64,000 bases of DNA from Parietaria judaica (taxonomy: Eukaryota; Streptophyta; Magnoliopsida; Rosales; Urticaceae): assembly GCA_954871525.1 (NCBI GenBank), contig OX940870.1, forward strand, positions 5,425,501 to 5,489,500, in the 5' to 3' direction. The notes below the pieces were generated by a model. It did no database searches, was not told the origin of the DNA, and was given only the letters and a program-made list of their open reading frames with translations. How positions within the stretch are numbered: position 1 is the first letter of the stretch; each line of letters begins with the position of its first letter. Shown here piece by piece: positions 25,256 through 39,134 of the stretch. The position numbers were made by a program, and so were the translations under genes.

Positions 25256-25273
25256 TTTTTTTTATTTTTTTTT
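25256..25273 (+). terminator. Pol III T-run terminator of the U3 gene
   Basis: A long T-run interrupted once by an A begins directly after the mature U3 end, as expected for RNA polymerase III termination. Confidence 0.8.
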
Positions 25274-25790
25274 ACGGTGCTAAAACTTAACGATACATCA
25301 ATAATTCGATTAAGCAAAACATATATTCTCGATAACATAATTATACAAATTTGTCTCATAGTCTATGTGAAGGCGTTCAAGACTCACTTAATGATACATT
25401 AAAAAATTTCTTTTTCTTTTTCTTTAACCCCTTTTCAAGTAACTCGTATATTTTACGGCGTTAAAGACTTAACAATACATCAAAAAATCGATTAAACAAA
25501 ACATATATTATCGATAACAAAATTATATAAATTTGTCTCATATCTATTTTAAGGTGTTCAATACTTAAAGCTACATTAAAAATTATTTTTAATCGATGAA
25601 TAAGGGGAACGAAATTTTAAAAATAAAATAATAGAATATGAAAATCTGACTAAACATAGATTCTCAATACTAAAATTATGCAACTTTATCTCATATCTAT
25701 TTTAAGATGTTCAAGACTTAACGATACATCAAAAAAATTCTTTAATCTATGAAAAAAGTGAGCAAAATTTCAACAATAAATAAAATAATA
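25274..25790. repeat. Three degenerate tandem copies of a ~160-180 bp unit
   Basis: Recurring landmarks are ACTTAACRATACATCAA, RATTAARCAAAACATATATTNTCGATAAC, AATTATRYAAATTTGTCTCATA and AAGGYGTTCAA. The first copy starts near 25275, the second near 25454 (179 bp later), and a third, less complete copy lies around 25640-25730. Copies were aligned by eye. Confidence 0.6.
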
Positions 25791-26986
25791 GCCAATGAAA
25801 ATATGACTAGCTATTAACCCTTTTTTTTACTTGACAAAATTCTTGTAGAATAATTGTCTCTTCTATATTATATCTATTTATCTGATGTCCATTACAAGAG
25901 ATAACGTTTAGATTAGATGTAAGTGTGAGCAGCAAATAATATTATAAATTGGTATTGTGCATCAAACAACATTCAAAAACCATTTCCCATAAGCTAAAAG
26001 TAGTACTTGTTGTAAATTTACAAAGTTTTGCATAAATATTTGAGAAGCAGTGGTAAGAATAGATTTATTGAGCATTTCATTATATATATGACAGTATTAA
26101 TATTAGAATTTGTTATTCAATATTCAGTTTGACGTCGTTTCCATCAGGCGTCCATGGTACATTGTGTCGTTTCGCATAAAATATGTCGTTATTGGAATTT
26201 GTTTTTCCCTCGAACTTTTCCTTTTTGCTAGCTTTTACAATGAATTAAATTATTAACAATGTCCCGATTAAAAAAAAATACGAGCTAATTTAAGGATACC
26301 AAATTAAAACCAGAAATTAACTTCTGATAAGAAGATATATTTGACAGCGTAATGGATCAAATTATATATGGAGATTTATAATATTGACTCACACTTTATT
26401 GTTTTCTGTCTTCTCTTTTGTTGCTGTATTTCTTTCTAGAGAAAGCCACATTTAATTTTATATTGTTGATTGGTCAACATGATGAAGAAGATCCAGCCCA
26501 TTCAGTTATTTTTTTTTAATAAATATTATTTACTTAGCTGTTATTCAATTAGAGCAACAAATAAAATCTCCCGAAATAAATATAACGATATTAGTGAATT
26601 TGATTGATACTTAGTACCTTAACAATTTTACATGATTTATAAACCTGACTGTGCATTGACATTTATTCTGAACAATACCATGATTAACATTCAAATTATT
26701 AAATTTTCCAATTTAATAACTTATTGATGTTTACTGTGATTATTTGAAATGGTAGATATGTGCCTACATACACAATCTATTTTTCAACGAATTTATTTAT
26801 ATTATTATTATTAATTAATTTGTTGACAAGGATTTTAGAAGATTCCACGAAAGATGATAGAATTCTTTCAACAGATATTATACTAATAAAAGCCTTACGT
26901 TACTAAAGCTTTTCGAATATCTTATACCATTATTTTTGGTGGTGTAAATCATTAAAAGTAAATCTCGTACACGCTTTCTCTCTCTC
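25791..26986. other. AT-rich promoter-side spacer of the DnaJ-like gene
   Basis: No ORF, RNA gene or clear transposon is seen. A C/T-rich stretch directly precedes the ATG at 26987. Confidence 0.5.
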
Positions 26987-28879
26987 ATGGTGGATCTTCC
27001 TCGCACCGTTATAGGCATACCCTCCATTGCAAAGCTCCGAAGAAACTGCAAAGCCTTCATAAGAAAATGTCGCCACAACAAGAAATCACCATTGTCGTCC
27101 AAAGAAGCCATCCGAATTGATGAAGTCAAAGCCAATGTCAACTTAATCTCCAAGGTGACAATCATATCATTTTCCATCAACACATTACACATACAATCTG
27201 CAGAATATTGAAAAAGCTAAATCTAAATTATTTGCATGTTAGGATAGGAACGTTACAATGTGTGACATGAAACGACAATTACTTTTTTTGAGTGATTTAA
27301 GTTTTATTATTACATTATAATCTATAGGAATTAATTTGCAAAGAATCACAGTATATGATGCAATATGTTTCCAATTTTTTCTTTTAATATATAATTTTTT
27401 GGTGGCAGCACGAAATTTGATTCAATTGATATGGATTCTTTTAATACGTAAATATACGTGGTGAATACGTATTAAAGCTTCAAGATATAATTATACGGTA
27501 ATGAATGTGGTCCCAAAAGTTACGAACTTCGGTTGGGTATTAACGTATATTGCCAAATGCCACCGATTTTCGAGGCCGAACCACTCTCTAAATAGATGCG
27601 TCTCTTTCAGTTCGTTTGATTGCGGCTTCTATTTTTGCTTGATTCACCCGTCGTATTTACGTGCAATAATCGGTGGAATTAGCAACATTTTCATCAAATT
27701 AATTGTTGTTTAACGTGCATGTTTTTGCATGCCCAAATACGTACGTAAACAAACCCTCATTTCTTTCACAGAAAGGAACTCACGAAGCAAGACGGAAAGC
27801 AATGAGCGGACCATTACCCGAGACCATACGATCAAGCAACAACAACATCCCAACTCCTCATCATCATCATCCTTATGATCATGATCGGACGAACCCTATA
27901 AAATCAGGCGACAAGTACTCCAGTTCAGAGAATAATAGCTGCTTCCCTTCGAATTACTTCTCGTGCAGCCCTCTCTCGCGAAACCCGGCCTCTGGGAGAA
28001 GCCCGAGCCGCAAAAGCAGCTCTGACTCGTCACCCTCGCCGACCCAGTCGCCGGCCTTTATGCGGAAGAATCTGAGCCGGCGTAGCTCCAACAGCATCAT
28101 GTTCTCCAATTCATCGGGGCTGTTGAAGCCTCCGGCCATCGAGAGGAAGCTCGAGTGCACGCTCGAGGAGCTCTGCTATGGCTGCCAGAAGAAGATCAAG
28201 ATCACCCGGGACGTTGTTGAAAACACGGGGTTTGTCCCTTCTCGCCAACTTGATTTCGAATTGTTAAGAAACTCACTTCCAAATATTAAAAAAAAAAAAC
28301 TACTTGATAAGGTTTTATAAGTCGCAAAATAGTTTTTTCATTGTCAATTGATTTTGAGATGAATCGCATTTTTTCAATGCTAGCTCCGCCAATATATATA
28401 TAACTCATGTCTGACTACTATATCTCAGGATAGTGATTCAAGAAGAGGAACTGGTAACCATAAAAGTGAAGCCGGGATGGAAAAAGGGAACGAAGATCAC
28501 GTTCGAGGGAATGGGCAACGAGAAGCCGGGTTTGGCGTACCCCGCAGACATCACCTTCATCGTGGCGGAGAAGAAGCACCAGTTGTTCAGAAGAGACGGC
28601 GACGACCTGGAGTTGGGCGTGGAGATCCCTCTCGTGCAGGCTCTCACCGGGGGCGACCTCTCCATCCCTCTCCTCGGCGGGGAAAAGATGAGCCTCGCCC
28701 TCGGCGAGGACGTCATATATCCGGGGTTCGAAAAGGTCATCCCGGGCCTTGGCATGCCCGTGGCCAAAGAGCAGGGAAAGAGGGGAGATCTGAAGGTCAC
28801 TTTTTTGGTCAAGTTTCCCAACGATCTCACCGATGAGCAGAGATCGGATGTCACTACTATTTTGCAAGACTCAAGTTGA
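26987..28879 (+). CDS. DnaJ C-terminal-domain (HSP40 peptide-binding) protein without J domain
   Basis: Three exons (26987-27154, 27772-28229, 28429-28879) give 358 residues. The basic N-terminus (IAKLRRNCKAFIRKCRHNKK) is followed by a His/Ser/Pro-rich, probably disordered region (residues 57 to about 160). The class II HSP40 substrate-binding region then runs from LECTLEELCYGCQKKIKITR to the end (KVKPGWKKGTKITFEGMGNE, DITFIVAEKKHQLFRRDGDD, HPS-type LTGGDLSIPLLGG). The ~70-residue J domain with its HPD motif is absent, and no upstream exon encoding one was found. It therefore should not stimulate Hsp70 ATPase in the usual way; it may bind clients or dimerise with true J proteins. It recalls Arabidopsis At1g44160 (from memory), which is likewise J-less. 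Confidence 0.85.
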
Positions 28880-29204
28880 TATATTCTTGGATTGGATAGC
28901 TTGTTATTAGAACATTAGTCTTGAAAATACCCAAGTGAATATTCCTGTTTTTTGGTTGAATAATATCTTGGTTATTTCAATTTAGCTTAGTTCGTGCGGA
29001 AGTTGATTGCTTTGTGCTAACACAAACTTTCCCTTTTCAATAAGAAAAATAAACCGATTTTTTTTCTCCGACAATCTTCGTTTTACGGAAGAAAAAGAAC
29101 AAGGAATTTATGGTACCGTTCTTTAGAACTTTCTATTTCTTAAAAGCATTTACTAAAAATTTTAAAAACAGAAACAAAATCTACAGAATTCTGGCTTCCT
29201 TTTC
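28880..29204. other. 3' flank of the DnaJ-like gene
   Basis: Probable 3' UTR and spacer. No other feature is seen. Confidence 0.5.
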
Positions 29205-29316
29205 ATTGATAACGATGGTATTCGGGTACACCCGACTAGTCACCATGAGGCTCTTGCATTATTGATAACGATGGTATTCGGGTACACCCGACTAGTCACC
29301 ATGAGGCTCTTGCATT
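29205..29316. repeat. 56-bp perfect tandem duplication inside the SINE
   Basis: Both copies read ATTGATAACGATGGTATTCG and continue identically through the CTCTTGCATT end. The copies appear identical, implying a recent duplication. Confidence 0.85.
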
Positions 29317-29412
29317 ATTGACCGGGAACTGCCCCAATTGTTGCGTCTAGGGGGATCGAACTTGGGATGTGCAAGATCCCAAATATCGCTTTTACGACTA
29401 GACCGACCCTAA
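29205..29412 (-). mobile_element. tRNA-derived SINE with an internal tandem duplication
   Basis: On the minus strand the element starts near TTAGGGTCGGTCTAGTCG, which fits a Pol III A box. About 40 nt on it has AGTTCGATCCCC, a good B box. This tRNA-like head (about 29412-29340) is followed by an unrelated body. A 56-bp body segment is present twice in tandem with no visible differences (29205-29260 and 29261-29316). No flanking target duplication was identified. Confidence 0.65.
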
Positions 29413-29784
29413 GGGGTTATTCACTATATAAACAGCTATAAATTTTCTTTTTCTTTAAACCAAAGAGTCTGAATTAGCCTTTATAGATTAGAGAAGATAG
29501 CCAACTAAAGCTAAAACTTGACCAAATTATTTTTGGTGCAACGACCAAATTAGGTTTATAAATAGGTAATAAGGGTTAGATTTAGAATAATGCTTGTGAC
29601 CAAATCGCTCGGTAAGATCACCAGATATTGGACCTAACTGAAGCCTGGATGGTAGATAGATAGAGCATAAACAGTAAACATCACATAATTTATTATACAT
29701 TTTTATTTCCAAAACAAATTACGAAGGTTTATAATTCAGAAACACGTACCAAATATCTTAAATAAACTTGGATAATAAGCTATA
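29413..29784. other. 3' flank of the ALDH3 gene
   Basis: Contains the probable ALDH3 3' UTR (minus strand). No other feature is seen. Confidence 0.5.
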
Positions 29785-33071
<3,287 letters not shown>

Positions 33072-33664
33072 GATCGAAGGATCGAGAGATCGCTCAGAGT
33101 TTTTCAGAGACGAGGAAGATACTGATACGCAGATCGTTACGTAACTTCAGAGTTACGAAAGAGAAGCCAAAACAGAAAAGTGAAGGACTGACTGGGCGCA
33201 ATTAAGGAGCGTGAAAAATAAATAAAAATAATAATTAAACCATATTGATCCGATCAAATTAAAAGATATATACAAATTAATTAATTTTTTAATAGTATCC
33301 ACGGATGACGGACCCAACTCAAAATTTTTAAATTGAGCTGGATTATTCTTAGCGCGCGTGACGAGACGCGACAAATGCGCGTGGAATTGAGATACAAGGA
33401 GAAGACCGGGTCTTCGGAAGAAAGAAGAAGACGAGATTATCCTTGATGATATCTTCAAGACGACCAGGTGATGTGAGCAGCACGCGCGAGAGAACGAAGA
33501 CTAGATTATACTGAACCAGAAAGATTTGAGAGTGAGAGAGAATATACGACAATCTGAACAGCAAGAACATGACAACCTTCGTGACCAGAGAAACCGCCGC
33601 AAAATCCATTGAAATGTTTCCTAAAATTAGTTTTAGAGAGTCCGAGTTGATTGAATGAAATAAC

Positions 33665-33865
33665 CTCGTGAACGTAGGACTCCATTTCGGGCTTGGAGAG
33701 ATCGGAGCGAAGAGCTTCGATGATTTCCAGCTCGTGGAGGTCGACGAGCCTCTCCAGGCTCCTCAGCTGCGAGACTCGCCAGTCGTAGCTCCGAGTGGTC
33801 CCTGCAGCGTAGGTGGATCGGAGCTCGTCGACCATGGCCGACACGTCTTTCGATTCGGACGCCAT
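33665..33865 (-). CDS. Alternative first exon (B) of the ALDH3 gene
   Basis: ATG at 33865 (MASESKDVSAMVDELRSTYA...) to a GAG|GTTATT donor at 33665 gives 67 codons. It is clearly homologous to first exon A: both have RS-x-WR-x-SQL-x-SL, EI-x-x-ALRSDLSKPE and end in Glu at a phase-0 donor. Joined to the common exon at 31911 it would give a 480-residue ALDH3. No further ALDH3 exons lie between the two first exons, so this is either an alternative promoter and N-terminus or the stump of a partial tandem duplication. The 5' leader has a (CAA)n run just before the ATG. An ATG at 33928 is absent in frame, so the start given is the natural one. Confidence 0.7.
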
Positions 33866-34137
33866 TGTTGTTGTTGTTGTTGTCGCTTTCTCTGCCGGCG
33901 AGAGGAGAGAGATGAAGAAGGGAGACAAAAGCGTAGAGTATATATCTATGCACTTTTAGCTCGACTAAATATAATTAAAAACGTAAGATTAAAATGGAAT
34001 AAATCACCGGCTGCGATTTGCTCAGACGCTTGGCAAGTATATGCCGGGAAATTATATAGAGGGTCAGCCTTGAGTTTGTAGTTTTGTTAGTCGGGGTTCT
34101 GGCTTAAGAAAATTTTAGGGCACCTAACCAATTTTGG
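33866..34137. other. 5' flank of ALDH3 first exon B
   Basis: Probable promoter region; no motif called with confidence. Confidence 0.4.
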
Positions 34138-35793
34138 AAAATTTACGGCGAAAGTCATCGAACTCGTTAATTTTTTATTGGGTTAATGACGGTGAAAATA
34201 CTCAAAGTTTGTCAAAGAATCTTTTGAACACACTCGCATACGCACGACACAATAATCTTACGGGGCACACCCCAACCTTATGCTTTATTAATATTCAAAA
34301 TGATTACAGACTTTGCTGACTCGGTACCCTATACTCGAATCCTAATACTTATCCCTAGAACAGACTCAACTCCAAGCCTAAACTAAACTAGAGAATAAGG
34401 AGAATGAATGGAATGAATAAACTCGGCCAACATAGCTCTTTAAATAGGCAAGGCTAAGATAATCTTAATCCTAGTCGAAAGCTAATTCTAGGCGTTATCC
34501 TATTTTCTAGGATCTTCCTTGGGCGCGTTATCTTCTTTGGCACGTGTTTTCTCCCTTGGTGGCATGGACAATCCTCGTGAAGGCTTCTCAAAATGTGTGG
34601 GTGAGGTTCGCTGATACCGCGTGGGTGAGACTCACTAATCCCGCATGGGTGACGCTGCCCGTGATCGCGCGCAGTTTCTCTTGACCGGATGCGCGTGCTC
34701 GCTGCCCTTGCTGCCCGCTAGGGGTGAAAATTTTGTCACCGTTTCCCGGTTTCGTCCCGGTTCCGGTTCCGGGTCCGGATCGGTTTAAGAAAAAAATAGG
34801 GAAATTGTGTTTAAAACCGGGAACCGGTACTTCCCGGTTCCCGATTTTCGGAACCGTGAACCGGAACCGGGAACCAGAACCGTTTTTCCCGATTTTTGGT
34901 ACCGGTTCCGGTTTATGTATTTTTATGTCGTTTTTTAAATATTTTTATGTCGTTTTGGTTTAATATGTCATTTTGTTTTCTTTAGAATTATATGTCGTTT
35001 TTTACCATTAAAAAAATTAGGGTTTATGCCTCCTTCCTCATTCCTCTCTCTCGCTTGCGACTCTTTATCCCCACTTTCTCTCTGCTTTTGGCTTTTCCTC
35101 GTCCAGGTTTGATTTCCTTCTGTGAAATATCTTTTATGGTTTATTCTATGTCAATTGCACCCCTTCGAAAGGCTTGATTTCCTCGCTTTCTTCTTTGATT
35201 TCAGTTTCTTTTCATTCTCTCAAGTTTTTCTTTTTTTCTTCGAATGATTCCAGCCCTCTTATGTGATTTCGGCGCTGCTTTCCTCCCGACTCCAGAGAAG
35301 TCGAACGCTTTACTCCCGGTTTTAGTCACGAATTATATCACGAATTTTTTCACGATTCTCTCACGAATTTTTCCCGGTCCCGGTTCCGGTTCCGGTTTTC
35401 AAAAAAAAAGGGAAATATACAATTGGAACCGGGAACCGGTACCAAGAAAAAAAATCCCGAATTTTCGAGATAGGTACCAAAAAATAAAAATATACCGGTT
35501 CCCGGTTCCGCTTTCACCCCTACTGCCCGCGTGGCGCGTCTTCTCGCTATGGGCCTGGCAGCCCATTCGCTTGGCGTATTTCGGCAATGAGAGCTATTAC
35601 AGGCAGTAGGCCGCGGTCGGGAGGATTATTAGGCGATGTGGCGCGTCTGACAATGTGAAAAATGTGGAATTTGACTTTGTAAGGGTGTATTTATAATAAA
35701 AGTATGTCGATAGTGCCTTTCGCCGTCAAAAAATGAGTTAAGTAATTTATTTGTAAGAAACTGATTACTTCGATGACTTTCGTCGCAAAATTT
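34138..35793. mobile_element. Inverted-repeat DNA element interrupted by a hAT insertion
   Basis: The left arm AAAATTTACGGCGAAAGTCA (continuing TCGAA) is matched in reverse by TTCGATGACTTTCGTCGCAA (continuing AATTT) at 35769-35793. Weaker matching continues inward for about 70-80 bp (TTAATGACGGTGAAAATACT against TTTCGCCGTCAAAAAATGAG). The interior is relatively GC-rich and non-coding, and it is split by the hAT element at 34719. Long imperfect terminal repeats would suit a MULE-type non-autonomous element; no target duplication was found. Confidence 0.45.
34719..35522. mobile_element. Non-autonomous Ac-type hAT element, 804 bp
   Basis: Eleven-base terminal inverted repeats TAGGGGTGAAA ... 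TTTCACCCCTA are flanked by a perfect 8-bp duplication CTGCCCGC (34711-34718 and 35523-35530). The 8-bp duplication and repeat sequence match the Ac/Ds branch of hAT elements. Subterminal regions carry many CCGGTTCC/GGAACCGG motifs in both orientations, probable transposase binding sites. There is no transposase ORF. The central part (about 34990-35340) is a CT-rich stretch with a GTTTGATTT donor-like junction and may be captured host sequence. Confidence 0.9.
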
Positions 35794-36381
35794 ATAATAT
35801 TTTTATATTTAATTAAGATGAGACATTAAAATTTTGGGACTCTTACGATAGTATATACAATTTGCGATTCAAATCTTTAAAATCGTTCATAACTCTTTAA
35901 ACTCAAATTTTAATAATTATATATCTCTGTTCAATTTTTTATTTTATTTTTACAAATATTTAGAGTTGATTGTTACGTTGCACGTCATATAATTAACCGC
36001 CACGTCACTCAATGTCGTGTGAATTTCAAAAGAAATAAAATTGCTTTTCATTCATTTTTCTAAAGAAAATAAAAAAATTAAAAAAAAATTAAAAAATCAA
36101 ATTACTGAATTAATTTTCTAGAAAGTAATAAAAAAAATGTAACGTGATAGTTCGAATAAATAAAATAATTGAACTCTCGTAGCATATTTATCTTAATAAA
36201 AACAAAATATAATATTAAGGCCTGCAAAAACTAAATATTTATGATTCAAATAAATATGACTCGTGTAGATGGGAAAGCTCGTGTATAGTACTCGGTATTC
36301 CAGAGAGAGAATAACATTATGGTAGTGGACTGCATGAGTCGCAACTCGCTATATATTTTTAATTTTATATTTGGTAATACT
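35531..36381. other. AT-rich spacer left of the LTR retrotransposon
   Basis: Right part of the interrupted element up to about 35793, then AT-rich DNA with no recognisable gene. Confidence 0.5.
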
Positions 36382-37081
36382 TGTTAAGGTCAGATTTTGT
36401 CAAATCTTTCCCTAACACTACCCTTTGTCGTTTGTGAAATATACGACATAAAACAAGATGAGGATCACTTGAAGAGCACAAGCCCATCAAGGATTAGAAG
36501 AAGTAAGGCCCAGCAAAACAAGCCCAAAAGAAGTCCTCACCTTAGAGAACCGGCCCAAGACCTCGTCGCGAAGAGGGAAGTTCATCAAAGAAAACCTCTT
36601 CGGGAAAGACTAATCGCGCAAAAGGAGGAACTCATTCGAGATCGCGAGAAAGGAGGGAAGATTGGGTTATTCGGTTAAAGATTTCGTGGGATATCCAACG
36701 CAAAATAAGGAGGTTAACCACGATCATAGCGAAACAGAAGGGAACCCTAGCAAGATTTGAGGAATATTCTAGAAGACTTGCAAGCCTATATATACGAATG
36801 TAAACTTAGCATAAATATTCATTCAGTATCTAGTATTCAGTATTCATTACTATCGTGAGTTTGAGAGAATAAATCCTTGAGTCCTCGAGTTTGCTTATTC
36901 ATAGTATTCTCGACTTCCCAAGGGTTAGAGTGTGTAATCTTCGATTGTCCAAGCTATCAAACGGAAGAAACCGGGTCCTCTCGGAATCATAATAAATCAG
37001 AGATATTCGTATTATCCATAATTATTTATTATTATTTCGATTATCTTTGTGACTGCACGGTGAGTAAAATCGCCCTCTACA
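36382..37081 (+). repeat. 5' LTR
   Basis: 700 bp, TG...CA ends, with a TATA-like CTATATATA at about 36786-36794 that probably drives the genomic RNA. Confidence 0.96.
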
Positions 37082-37082
37082 G

Positions 37083-37102
37083 TTTGGCGCCCACCGAGGG
37101 GG
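37083..37102 (+). other. Primer binding site
   Basis: TTTGGCGCCCACCGAGGGGG starts two bases after the 5' LTR, where a tRNA 3' end primes minus-strand DNA. TGGCGCCCACCG-type sites are common in Tat elements; which tRNA is used was not determined. Confidence 0.75.
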
Positions 37103-37151
37103 CTTTGTTTCTTTCTATCGCACAGCCAGGAAATCGAAGGGAGGAAAAAGG

Positions 37152-39134
37152 ATGTCAACAGAGGAAGCCAGCTCCGCCCAGGAGCAAACCATGCAGCGAA
37201 TGCAACAACAATTGGCCGAGGCCATCGCAAAGATGACGGAGGTCACAAGGAAAGCCGAGGAGTCCGCCCGAAAAATAGAGGAGCAGGCCGCGGAGAACAG
37301 ACGCCTCGCAAGCCTCCTAGAGCGTGCGGAGAGACCGCGCCCGACGAACCAGATAGCAGAATCGGCCGCACGAGGGGCCGGGGGAAGCGCCAGCAGAGAC
37401 ACGGTGACGACGGACGCACCGGTAGGCATGTCAACCCCATCGCTCATCAGGAACCTCTTCGACACGGATGCAGTCCAGCCAACCACGGCGAATCGAGTGG
37501 AAGACACGCCGGGGAACACACAGAGCCATACAACGGCGGACGTGGCGGCAAGAGTGGCCGAAGAGGTGGCCAAGGCGATGGCTTTAATGTCAGCGAAGAT
37601 GGAAGCCAAGCTCGGACAGGTCGCATCGCAGGTGCACCAAGCGACAAGCTCGGCGCCAGAAATCGACCGGATGGTGCGAGAAGCCAGAATCACCCCGTTC
37701 ACAACGAGGATTCGGGGAATAGAGCTGGAGGAATTACCGAAGATCAGACTCACTCCGTACAAAGGGGATACGGACCCCCATACACACGTGAAGTCATTCC
37801 GAATCGCGACGGACCACATCGGGGGCGAAGAGGTCCGGAAGGAAGCCGTCCTGTGCAGACTTTTCATCGCAAGTTTGCAGGGCCGCGCCAGCGACTGGTT
37901 CGCGAGATTAACGCCGGGCTCCATCAACACCTCCGACGAGTTGGTCGCACTCTTCCTAAAGCACTTCTCCATCTATGTACAGACGGAGCTAACGGTGTCC
38001 AACCTCTTCGATTTCAAGCAAGGGAAGAACGAACCTCTTCGGCAATACATAGAGAAATTCAAGAACGTCATGTTCCGAATCCCGAAGATCGAGGATGTCG
38101 TCTCGGTCCAAGCTCTGAAGCATGGCTTATACTACCAATCTCCGTTCAACGACGAACTGTGCGTCTCGCTGCCAAACTCGATAGAAGACGCGCTCCACAA
38201 AGCAACGATCTACATGGACATGGAGGAAAATAAGGCGATTAAGAAGAGGTTAGAAGAGGAAGCCGAGGGCCGAGCGAGGCCTGAAAGGAAGGAAGCTAGA
38301 GACGGACGAGAGGGATCGTCGTCCAGAGCAAGAAGAGAAGGGGAACAACGAGATCGGAGAAGCAGAGACGGGGCCGACGAGCGAAGGATCAGGGAAAACC
38401 CTGGACACGGAGTCTACCAGGTGGACGGAAAGAAAGAGGCGCTCGGCAACCGCGAAGGCCATCGGCAGGAGGAACTCCCGCAAGGAAACTCACAACCAGG
38501 ATACTTCCCGAGCAACCAGGGAAGCTTTCCGGAAAATCGAGGAGGTTACCTTGGCAACCGAGGAGGCTATTCTGGAGGCCGAGGAGGATTTTCAGGTGGC
38601 CGAGGAGGACATTCCGGCGGCCGAGGCAGCTACGAGAGAAAGCCTTGGCCGAGAGACATGAGCAAATACTGCTCTTTCCACGAATACCACGGCCATGCGA
38701 CCGACGAGTGCGCCACCCTGAAGAAGATGATCCAAAGGAGGATCGAGCAAGGGGAATTCCAAGACGTCTCCCAAAAGCCCACTCCGCCGTGGAACAACGA
38801 CAACCGATCATGGCCGAACAAGCGGGAAGCACCAGCACAGCGCGCGGGAGGAAACCAGGAGGCCCCAAAAAGAAACCTCACAATCGAGGAAGCATCGGGG
38901 GAGCGCCCGAACGATGGGAGACCAGTCGCAAGACCAAGGATCGACCTGATCATGGGAGGGTCTCGCCTCTGCGAAGATTCCATCAATAGCATCAAGGCCT
39001 ACCAACGCAAAGGAAAGGAGTCCGCTCAGGAGGATGCGCGGATGACAGGTCCGAAGACGACGATAGAGTTCGTCGACGAGGAAGTGTGCGCAGACGAGCA
39101 CGATGATGCCCTCGTGCTAGAGCTCAACATATGA
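37152..39134 (+). CDS. Retrotransposon gag (660 codons)
   Basis: Encodes the capsid/nucleocapsid precursor. An N-terminal coiled coil (MQQQLAEAIAKMTEVTRKAE) is followed by the Retrotrans_gag domain (LPKIRLTPYKGDTDPHTHVK, GRASDWFARLTPGSI, NLFDFKQGKNEPLRQYIEKF). Next comes a highly charged region, a Gly/Arg-rich repeat (GGRGGFSGGRGGHSGGRG) and the Tat-type CxFHxxxGHxTxxC finger (YCSFHEYHGHATDEC). The frame ends at a TGA (39132-39134) located immediately before the protease domain and in the same frame. No readthrough-favouring context surrounds the TGA, so it looks like a point mutation. Confidence 0.9.
   Translation: MSTEEASSAQEQTMQRMQQQLAEAIAKMTEVTRKAEESARKIEEQAAENRRLASLLERAERPRPTNQIAESAARGAGGSASRDTVTTDAPVGMSTPSLIRNLFDTDAVQPTTANRVEDTPGNTQSHTTADVAARVAEEVAKAMALMSAKMEAKLGQVASQVHQATSSAPEIDRMVREARITPFTTRIRGIELEELPKIRLTPYKGDTDPHTHVKSFRIATDHIGGEEVRKEAVLCRLFIASLQGRASDWFARLTPGSINTSDELVALFLKHFSIYVQTELTVSNLFDFKQGKNEPLRQYIEKFKNVMFRIPKIEDVVSVQALKHGLYYQSPFNDELCVSLPNSIEDALHKATIYMDMEENKAIKKRLEEEAEGRARPERKEARDGREGSSSRARREGEQRDRRSRDGADERRIRENPGHGVYQVDGKKEALGNREGHRQEELPQGNSQPGYFPSNQGSFPENRGGYLGNRGGYSGGRGGFSGGRGGHSGGRGSYERKPWPRDMSKYCSFHEYHGHATDECATLKKMIQRRIEQGEFQDVSQKPTPPWNNDNRSWPNKREAPAQRAGGNQEAPKRNLTIEEASGERPNDGRPVARPRIDLIMGGSRLCEDSINSIKAYQRKGKESAQEDARMTGPKTTIEFVDEEVCADEHDDALVLELNI

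Noticed and set aside
25129..25359. Minus-strand ORF of 76 codons
   Set aside because: Lies across the U3 RNA and its terminator.
34230..34720. Possible solo LTR or TRIM in the interrupted element
   Set aside because: No TG/CA ends, PBS or target duplication; inverted arms explain the segment better.
37115..37972. 285-codon ORF antisense to gag
   Set aside because: Shadow of the gag reading frame with biased composition.
39132..39134. TGA between gag and protease as a programmed readthrough or selenocysteine site
   Set aside because: Followed by GGA, not a known leaky context, and no structural element is evident; more likely a point mutation.
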